Source: JANJUO01 sp942492935
Lineage (GTDB): Bacteria > Bacteroidota > Ignavibacteria > Kapaibacteriales > UBA2268
Assembly: GCA_942492935.1 (NCBI GenBank)
Contig: OW818654.1
Span: 496,001-560,000 of the forward strand
Length of the DNA: 64,000 nucleotides
Direction of reading: 5' to 3'
Made by a program: the position numbers and the translations under genes. Below, one piece after another: positions 16,074 to 22,458 of the stretch (positions within the stretch are counted from its first letter, which is position 1; every line of letters begins with the position of its first letter). The notes beneath the pieces were generated by a model. The model did not search any database. It was not told where the DNA came from and saw only the letters and a list, made by a program, of their open reading frames with translations.

Positions 16074-18050
16074 ATGAAAAAAATCTATTTATTTGTGTTT
16101 ATTCTAATAGGTATTGCTTCTGCTGTTGCAGTTTTTTCATATTTTGAGTATTTCCAATCAAAAAATATTCTTCTTTCTATCTTGAAAAGTGAATCGAAAA
16201 ACTTAATTAAGGCACTGAAGTATTCAATTGAGAATAATATCAAAACTAATGAGATTATAGAAGATGAAATTCAGAATACTTTAATTTCGACATCCTCCCT
16301 TGCTGACCATATCAACACACATAAACGTTTTGATAAGCAAAGTATTAAATTATTTGCAAACACATATAATGTTGATTTTACATTGCTTTACGATAAAAAT
16401 GGTATTGTTTCTAATTTGGATTATGCAGATAGTTTGATTTATAGAAAGTTAGATAACGAACTTGAATTTCTTCGTAAAGAGAACTACTATTGGCTTGAAT
16501 TAGGCGTAATTGAATTTGCTGATACTGAATATTATTTGATAGGTGGCGAATTTGAAGATGATAATACAATCATTATTTCTGGAATTGAAGAAAAGAAATT
16601 ACTTGATTTAAGAAAATCAGTTGGAATTGGCGTGTTGCTTAATAATTATAAGCAAAATAAAGATATTATTTACGTTGCACTTCAAGATACTTTTGGATTG
16701 ATTGCCGCGACTAAAAATTTGGAAGCAATAACCACAATTCAGGGTGATGATTTTCTTGATTCAATTTATAAATCAGATAAATTAACAAATAGAATTACAG
16801 ATTATAATAACCAAGATGTGCTTGAAACTGTAACTACTTTAAGCAATAAAGACCATAAAATTATCGTTCGGCTTGGTTTATCATTAGAAAAGTTCGAGTC
16901 TATTAACCAGAAGAACAAGAATAGAACAATTTTTTTGGCTTTAGGAATGTTTGTGATTATTGCTGTTTCGTTTGCTTTTGTTTATCAGAGAGCAAGACAT
17001 AACAAACTCAAAGAAGCCCATAAGCAAATGCTGGATTATACCGGTCTTTTACTTTCTAATATTAACGAAGCAGTTATTGGCATTGATAAAAACTGCTCAA
17101 TTATATTATTTAATCAAAAAGCTGAGTATTTATTTGGCAAACCAGAAATTAGTAGTAATTATATTGAATTTTTCAATCAAGATTTTTTGGAATTATTTAA
17201 TACTCTTCAATCAAACAAACCTGAAGAGTACAAAGAAATTGAATATCATTCAAAAAATAAGCAAAATTACATTCTTGCATACAGTAAATCAATTGCGTCT
17301 GACGAAACTGGAAATTCAAATATTGCAATAGCAGTTATTCGTGATATTACTCAAATTCGTGAAGCCGAAAAACTTGCCCAAAGAAACGAAAAACTTGCCG
17401 TAACAGGCGAACTTGCCGCAGGAGTTGCTCATGAAATTCGCAATCCGATGAATGCAATAAATATTATTGCCCAAAGATTAGAATATGAATTTGAGCCCAA
17501 AAATGAGGAGGAAGAATATAGTAATCTTGTTAAAATTATCAGAAATGAAATTCAAAGAATTGATTTGATAATTGCACAATTTATTGAATTTTCCAAACTT
17601 AAGCAATCTGTTTTAACTGAAGGCAATCTTTATTCCCCAATAAATAATGCAATTGATTTATTAAAGCACTCAGCAGAGCAAGAAAACATTCATCTTATTG
17701 ATAGATGTGAAAAGACAATTTCAGCAATGATTGACATTCATAAGTTGGAACAAGTATTTATTAATCTAATCAAAAATGCAATTGATGCAATTCAAAGTAA
17801 TGGCGAGATAATTGTTTCGTCTATTCTTAAGGAGAATAAAGTAACAATTATGATTAAAGATAATGGTTGTGGTATTGATGAAGATAAGAAGCAGAAAATC
17901 TTTGATTTGTATTTCACAACGAAAGATAAGGGAACAGGACTTGGTTTGGGGATTGTGCATAAAATAATCCAAGAGCATTATGGCAAAATTTGGTTCGAAT
18001 CGGAATTGAATGTTGGAACAACTTTTTATTTGGAATTTGAAAGGATATAA
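16074..18050 (+). CDS. Membrane sensor histidine kinase (NtrB/AtoS-like)
   Basis: A 658-residue inner-membrane kinase. It has a membrane segment at about 5-25, an extracytoplasmic sensor domain of about 250 residues, a second membrane segment at about 285-305, then a PAS domain ('DYTGLLLSNINEAVIGID' region), the dimerisation domain with phospho-acceptor His453 in 'AAGVAHEIRNPMNAI', and the ATPase domain with N box 'INLIKNAIDAI', G1 'KDNGCGID' and G2 'GTGLGLGIV'. The stop codon directly abuts the start of the NtrC-like regulator gene, so the two form a pair. The sensor domain gives no clear ligand. The two sigma-54 promoters around it suggest that it controls the DGDG proteins. Confidence 0.92.
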   Translation: MKKIYLFVFILIGIASAVAVFSYFEYFQSKNILLSILKSESKNLIKALKYSIENNIKTNEIIEDEIQNTLISTSSLADHINTHKRFDKQSIKLFANTYNVDFTLLYDKNGIVSNLDYADSLIYRKLDNELEFLRKENYYWLELGVIEFADTEYYLIGGEFEDDNTIIISGIEEKKLLDLRKSVGIGVLLNNYKQNKDIIYVALQDTFGLIAATKNLEAITTIQGDDFLDSIYKSDKLTNRITDYNNQDVLETVTTLSNKDHKIIVRLGLSLEKFESINQKNKNRTIFLALGMFVIIAVSFAFVYQRARHNKLKEAHKQMLDYTGLLLSNINEAVIGIDKNCSIILFNQKAEYLFGKPEISSNYIEFFNQDFLELFNTLQSNKPEEYKEIEYHSKNKQNYILAYSKSIASDETGNSNIAIAVIRDITQIREAEKLAQRNEKLAVTGELAAGVAHEIRNPMNAINIIAQRLEYEFEPKNEEEEYSNLVKIIRNEIQRIDLIIAQFIEFSKLKQSVLTEGNLYSPINNAIDLLKHSAEQENIHLIDRCEKTISAMIDIHKLEQVFINLIKNAIDAIQSNGEIIVSSILKENKVTIMIKDNGCGIDEDKKQKIFDLYFTTKDKGTGLGLGIVHKIIQEHYGKIWFESELNVGTTFYLEFERI

Positions 18051-19433
18051 ATGGAAAAATTTAAAATCTTACTTGTTGATGATGAAGATTCGCAAAGACT
18101 TCCTATCAAAGGATTTCTCGAAAAAAAGGGCTACATTGTTTATGATGTATCGTCTGTTGATGCGGCAATAAATTTCTATAAGAAAAATCATCTTGATTTG
18201 ATTATCACTGATTTCAAGATGCCACATAAAACAGGAAAAGATTTACTTACAGAAATAAAGCAAATAAATCCTGAGTTACCAGTAATTATTTCAACTGCTT
18301 ATGGCGATGTTGATAATGCTGTTGATATGATGAAATTAGGTGCGGCAGATTTTATTCGTAAGCCAATTGATTTGATGGAACTTTTGAAATTAATTGAAAA
18401 AAAAAATGAACGCAGTTTGGTTTTATCTGAAAATAAGGAATTAATCAAGAATATCACATCTCAGGATTCAATTTCATTTAGTTCTATAATTTATAATGGT
18501 ATTGAAATGGAAGAAGTGTTGAGCATCGCTTCAAGAGTTGCTCAATCAAAGGCAAGTGTTATGATTAGAGGTGAAAGTGGAACTGGAAAGGAATTGATTG
18601 CCCGAGCAATTCATGATGCAAGTAATAGGAAATCTCAGCCATTTGTGGTGGTAAATTGTGCCGCTTTGCCAGAAACTCTATTTGAAAGTGAGTTATTTGG
18701 GCATGAAAAAGGTGCATTTACGGGTGCTGTTAAAATGAGAGTAGGAAAATTTGAGCAGGCAGATACAGGTACTCTTTTCATAGATGAAGTTGGCGATATT
18801 CCTATGCCGGTTCAAGTAAAATTGCTACGTGCTTTGCAATTTGGTGAAATTGAGCGGCTTGGAGGCGAAAAAACAATCAAAACTAATGTGAGAATTGTTG
18901 CGGCAACAAATCGTAACCTTGAAGAAATGATTAAAGACAAAGAATTTAGAGAAGATTTACTTTATAGATTGAACGTGGTTACAATTGAATTGCCGCCACT
19001 TAGAAACAGAAAAAGTGATATTAAGCCATTAATTGAATTTTTCATTTTGAAGTATTCTGATTTATTAGAGAAATCTATCAAAGGAATTTCCAAAGAAGCC
19101 ACTGATCTGATGATGAAATACAATTACCATGGGAATATCAGAGAATTAGAGAATATTGTTCAAAGAGCAGTTGTTCTTTCGCGAAGTAATATCATTGATG
19201 TAGATTCATTACCAAGCGAACTATATAATTTTTCAAAAAATAAACAAGAATCTTCTGAATCTGAATCTTGCTTTGAAATTGGCGATTTAACAGAAAAAGT
19301 TGAAACATTAGAAAAAGTACTTATTCAAAAAGCATTATCTAAAACAAGTGGTAATCAAGTTAAGGCGGCAGAACTCCTGAACATTACTGAAAGAACAATA
19401 AGATACAAAATTGGCAAATATGGCATCAAATAA
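18051..19433 (+). CDS. Sigma-54-dependent response regulator (NtrC family)
   Basis: A 460-residue transcription activator with all three domains. The receiver domain (1-120) has Asp54 in 'IITDFKMP' and Lys in 'IRKPID'. The AAA+ domain (about 145-375) has Walker A 'GESGTGKELIARAIH', the sigma-54-contacting loop 'GAFTGA' and Walker B 'GTLFIDEVGDIP'. A Fis-type helix-turn-helix ends the protein ('NQVKAAELLNITERTIRYKIGKY', shortened). The start codon follows the kinase stop without a gap and has an AAGGAT six bases upstream. The intact GAFTGA loop means it can activate sigma-54 polymerase. Two such promoters lie in the same locus, and a candidate binding site begins at the base after its stop codon. 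Confidence 0.95.
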   Translation: MEKFKILLVDDEDSQRLPIKGFLEKKGYIVYDVSSVDAAINFYKKNHLDLIITDFKMPHKTGKDLLTEIKQINPELPVIISTAYGDVDNAVDMMKLGAADFIRKPIDLMELLKLIEKKNERSLVLSENKELIKNITSQDSISFSSIIYNGIEMEEVLSIASRVAQSKASVMIRGESGTGKELIARAIHDASNRKSQPFVVVNCAALPETLFESELFGHEKGAFTGAVKMRVGKFEQADTGTLFIDEVGDIPMPVQVKLLRALQFGEIERLGGEKTIKTNVRIVAATNRNLEEMIKDKEFREDLLYRLNVVTIELPPLRNRKSDIKPLIEFFILKYSDLLEKSIKGISKEATDLMMKYNYHGNIRELENIVQRAVVLSRSNIIDVDSLPSELYNFSKNKQESSESESCFEIGDLTEKVETLEKVLIQKALSKTSGNQVKAAELLNITERTIRYKIGKYGIK

Positions 19434-19449
19434 TCGACAAAATTGTCGA
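19434..19449. promoter_or_regulatory. Candidate activator site, inverted repeat
   Basis: TCGACAAAATTGTCGA: 7-base arms TCGACAA and TTGTCGA around a two-base centre, directly after the regulator's stop codon and about 75 bases before the second -24 element. It shares the 13-base word with 14101. The distance and symmetry fit an NtrC-type upstream site; binding is inferred. Confidence 0.6.
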
Positions 19450-19512
19450 AATGTTTCCTGATTTTTCGGCAGATAAAATAGTAAGTCATTGATATTTATA
19501 GTATTATTTGTA

Positions 19513-19530
19513 TTGGCACAAAAATTGCAT
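19513..19530 (+). promoter_or_regulatory. Sigma-54 (-24/-12) promoter, near-consensus
   Basis: TTGGCACAAAAATTGCAT has GG at 19515-19516 and GC at 19527-19528, the exact 12-base spacing, and matches the consensus closely. The predicted transcription start, about 12 bases after GC, falls at about 19540, one base before the ATG of the following gene. Confidence 0.9.
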
Positions 19531-19540
19531 ATTAATTGTT

Positions 19541-19873
19541 ATGAAAAATAAATTATTACATATTGTTTTGATAGTAGGATTGACAATGTTTTTGTCAAGC
19601 CAAATCACATTTTCTCAACAAGTTAATTCTAATGAAGAAAAGAATAAGCAAGTTGACAAAAATTTGATTGAAGAAAAGCAAGAAATTAAATTAAAAGATA
19701 CAATTAATCCAACTTCAACAGAAAAAAAGCAATCAGGGAAAAAGGCAAAATTTATTGATAATGATGGCGATGGTATAAACGATAGTCGATGCAATGGCTT
19801 TGGTATGAGAAATGGCAAAGGTTCGGGCATTGGTTGTGGTCAGTGCAAAGGCAAACGAAACGGAAAGAAGTAA
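19541..19873 (+). CDS. Small secreted DGDG protein (paralogue of 14305)
   Basis: A 110-residue protein. I start it at the ATG at 19541, because an upstream in-frame ATG at 19508 would overlap the sigma-54 promoter and add residues before the signal peptide (MKNKLLHIVLIVGLTMFLSS). After a charged, Glu/Lys-rich segment (about 27-65) comes one repeat 'KFIDNDGDGINDSRCN', then a Gly/Lys/Cys-rich tail 'GMRNGKGSGIGCGQCKGKRN'. It shares with the protein at 14305 the signal peptide, the DxDGDGxxD loop, the Cys and the basic tail. No ribosome binding site precedes the ATG, and the promoter predicts an almost leaderless message. Calcium or metal binding is inferred. Confidence 0.75.
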   Translation: MKNKLLHIVLIVGLTMFLSSQITFSQQVNSNEEKNKQVDKNLIEEKQEIKLKDTINPTSTEKKQSGKKAKFIDNDGDGINDSRCNGFGMRNGKGSGIGCGQCKGKRNGKK

Positions 19874-19976
19874 AATAATATTTTAGAAATAATATTGTTT
19901 TCTTGTAATGGCGACAAAATTAATTTTACATTTTTTTTATTGAACTTTCCTTTTAATTCTACTTTTAGCAACTAAT

Positions 19977-20672
19977 TTATTTGCCAAGTAACTTCTTTAA
20001 TAATTTTTTTTTCTTTACTAAAAATATCATCAAATCAGTGATTTTAATTTGAAGTTTTTCAACAAAATTGACTTTAATAACATCATTTTTAACAAAAACA
20101 GTATCGCTTTTATCTTTGAACCAAACATTGTAATTATTATTATTTATCCAATCAAGAATTTCAGAAATAAAAGGATTAGTGTAGTATTTTCCATGTGTTT
20201 CAATTGAGATAATATTTGGTCTGCTTTTCATATTTTTGATCACAAACCACTCAGCACCTTCAATGTCAATACTTATTAAATCAAAATCCCCATTATCAAT
20301 TTCAGAAAACATAACAGCTTTTGCTACAAATTTATTTTCATTACTAATTACATAATTATCATTTATCAAGGCAGGGCTTACTTCTAATTTGCTTAAAAAT
20401 GTAGAAGATTCACTTTTACAAAGTTCAACTTCTCCATTAAAATCACAGACAGCAGCTTCGATGACTTTTATATTTTTCCTTCCATTAAAAAAACTATTAA
20501 TGCTTTTAATGCAATCTGGGTCAGCTTCAACAAGTGTGGTATCTACACCTGCTAAAATAAATTCTAACAAATTTGAATATTGAGGTTTATATACACCAAC
20601 TTCACATATTTGTTTTGGTTGATAATTTTTGCTTTTTACTTTGTGATATAGAAGACGTTCATCATTTTTCAT
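19977..20672 (-). CDS. FkbM-family methyltransferase
   Basis: About 231 residues from the ATG at 20672; a TTG at 20696 would add eight. SAM-binding fold features are visible: 'CEVGVYKPQYSNLLEF' (motif I position, with Val/Tyr instead of the usual second and third Gly), 'TLVEADPD' (acidic end of strand 2), 'VIEAAVCDFNGEVEL' and 'DLISIDIEGAEWFVI', the FkbM hallmark 'D-hydrophobic-EGAE'. FkbM proteins O-methylate sugars or small molecules, often in surface-polysaccharide loci. The modified glycine loop makes activity slightly uncertain. It stands alone, downstream of marR in the same orientation. Confidence 0.85.
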   Translation of the reverse strand: MKNDERLLYHKVKSKNYQPKQICEVGVYKPQYSNLLEFILAGVDTTLVEADPDCIKSINSFFNGRKNIKVIEAAVCDFNGEVELCKSESSTFLSKLEVSPALINDNYVISNENKFVAKAVMFSEIDNGDFDLISIDIEGAEWFVIKNMKSRPNIISIETHGKYYTNPFISEILDWINNNNYNVWFKDKSDTVFVKNDVIKVNFVEKLQIKITDLMIFLVKKKKLLKKLLGK

Positions 20673-20700
20673 ATTAAAAAGTCGTTTCAATGTCAAAAAA

Positions 20701-20726
20701 ATAACCCCACATAAAGTAGGGCTTAT
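20701..20726 (-). terminator. Terminator after the marR gene
   Basis: On the minus strand the stem AAGCCCTAC with GTGGGGTT (two G-T pairs) and a TTTAT loop is followed by A and a run of seven T. It lies between the marR stop and the FkbM gene. Confidence 0.65.
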
Positions 20727-20777
20727 ATTTAAAAAGTCAAATCAAATATTATAGATTTTTACTAAATTCATAATATA

Positions 20778-21233
20778 TTAATAACCATCTCTAAATCTAT
20801 CAAGAATATCACTTACAATCTTTGCTTCTTCAGCACTTATTGTGTCAATTTTAGTAAGTCTGCCGTCAACAACATCATCTAATTCTTTAAGTAAATCTAA
20901 ACCTTTTTGAGTAATGAGCAATTTGATTTTTCTACGGTCAACCTTGTCCATGTCTCTTGTTACATATCCATTTGCTTTAAGTTTGTCAATCAATCTTGAA
21001 CCATTCGACATTCTGTCTAATAGTCTTGATTGAACAGTTCCTAAAGTGCACACATTTGGGTACTGTCCCCTTAAAATCCTCAAAATATTGTATTGAGGAG
21101 GAGTAATTTTATATGGTCTTAACAATCTTACGTTAACCATATTCACCCAATTTCCAGTAAACAGAACATTCAATACCATTTTTTGATAATCATTTATGAA
21201 TTCATTCTGTTTGATTTCATCTTCTAATTTCAT
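20778..21233 (-). CDS. MarR-family transcriptional regulator
   Basis: About 151 residues from the ATG at 21233 (a TTG four codons upstream is the alternative). The winged helix-turn-helix is clear: 'ITPPQYNILRILRG', then the recognition helix region 'RLLDRMSNGSRLIDKL', then the wing 'VDRRKIKLLITQKG'. MarR proteins are dimeric repressors released by small phenolic or oxidant ligands. No obvious inverted operator was found upstream. Neighbouring genes do not suggest the target. Confidence 0.88.
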   Translation of the reverse strand: MKLEDEIKQNEFINDYQKMVLNVLFTGNWVNMVNVRLLRPYKITPPQYNILRILRGQYPNVCTLGTVQSRLLDRMSNGSRLIDKLKANGYVTRDMDKVDRRKIKLLITQKGLDLLKELDDVVDGRLTKIDTISAEEAKIVSDILDRFRDGY

Positions 21234-21411
21234 AATACAATCCAATTATTTGTTTATACAATTGTTGCAAATACAATACTTACAAATGACGATTATTAAA
21301 GCAAAATTATTTTATTATTTTTTAAAATTTTCATAAAAAAAATTCAACTTTGATTTTAAAGTAATCTAACAATTGATTGAAAATTATATTAAAAAATACA
21401 TTGAAGTAAAA

Positions 21412-22380
21412 TCATTTAATAGTTTCAATCACATCAATTGATAAGCCAGTTATACTTGCTATTTCATTAACATCTAATCCATTAAGTAACAATTTTTTTG
21501 CTATTTGTTTTTTCTCGTCTAATCTGCCTTCTTCTCTACCAATTTCAATTCCTTCTTCTCTGCCTTTTTCTTTGCCAATTTCAATTCCTTCTTCTCTGCC
21601 TTTTTCTTTGCCAATTTCAATTCCTTCTTGCATACCTTTTTGCATACCTTCTTCTTTAGCGGTATCAATTGAATTTTGTAAATCACGAAAATCTTTTAAG
21701 CTGAATTCATAATCAATTAATTGAGATTTTGTAAATCTTGCTATTTCTGCAGTTTTAAATACTTTCTCAAATATTCGTTCTCTTAATTCATCTGGAATAT
21801 TATTTAATCTTGATAAATTTTTGATAACAAATAACCATTTTTCAAATCTTGTATTTAATTCGGTTATATCTTTCTTGAATTTTGGCATTTCTAAATATAT
21901 AAATGTCAATTTATCGTAGAATACTTTCTTTGTTTCAATATCAGTTAATTTTACATCATATCTGAATTTGTTAGCATTCATTTTATCTTCATCAAACACA
22001 AAATCAAGTATTGCAATTACATAAACTGCTTTTAATTCAAAATTCCAGTCGTTCTTTTGTGCTTGCTCACGTATTGGTAAAGAGGCATAATATAATGCTC
22101 TTTCTTTAAAGAATTTCTGCTTTGTTTTTTGTAATTCTACAATGAATTTTTCACCATTTTCATTTTCACAATATATATCAAATACAGACTTTCGGTCTGA
22201 TAGTGTATAACCGACATATTCAGTTTTCAAATATGTTAAATCTTTTATTCTACCAGTTTCGCTGATAAGCAATTCATTCAAAAAATCTAATAGTAAATCT
22301 TTATTTACTTCTTCGGCAAATACTTTTTTAAAACCGAAATCTGTAAATAAATTCACATATTTATCTGTTAATGTCAGCAT
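21412..22380 (-). CDS. Rpn-family PD-(D/E)XK nuclease / putative transposase-like protein
   Basis: About 322 residues. The ATG at 22380 is preferred to one 12 bases upstream because a GGAG lies six bases before it. The N-terminal part matches the Rpn/TIGR01784 type: 'FTDFGFKKVFAEE', 'DRKSVFDIYCENENGEKFIVELQ' (shortened; the D and ExQ/K are the nuclease residues) and 'RALYYASLPIREQ'. Such proteins promote RecA-independent recombination or act in phage defence. Residues about 250-300 form a run of 12-residue repeats (GIEIGKEKGREE) from perfect 36-bp DNA repeats, a region known to vary in copy number. It ends in a helical motif 'ASITGLSIDVIETIK'. Confidence 0.88.
   Translation of the reverse strand: MLTLTDKYVNLFTDFGFKKVFAEEVNKDLLLDFLNELLISETGRIKDLTYLKTEYVGYTLSDRKSVFDIYCENENGEKFIVELQKTKQKFFKERALYYASLPIREQAQKNDWNFELKAVYVIAILDFVFDEDKMNANKFRYDVKLTDIETKKVFYDKLTFIYLEMPKFKKDITELNTRFEKWLFVIKNLSRLNNIPDELRERIFEKVFKTAEIARFTKSQLIDYEFSLKDFRDLQNSIDTAKEEGMQKGMQEGIEIGKEKGREEGIEIGKEKGREEGIEIGREEGRLDEKKQIAKKLLLNGLDVNEIASITGLSIDVIETIK
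21515..21640. repeat. 36-bp tandem repeats inside the Rpn gene
   Basis: Two exact 36-base units begin at 21551 and 21587, with decayed units on both sides. They encode GIEIGKEKGREE. Copy-number change by slippage would keep the frame. Confidence 0.85.
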
Positions 22381-22458
22381 ATTTATCTCCATCTAACACA
22401 AATTTTAAAAACGCAAATTCAAGAATTTTATTGGAAATCTTGATGAATAAAACTATCT

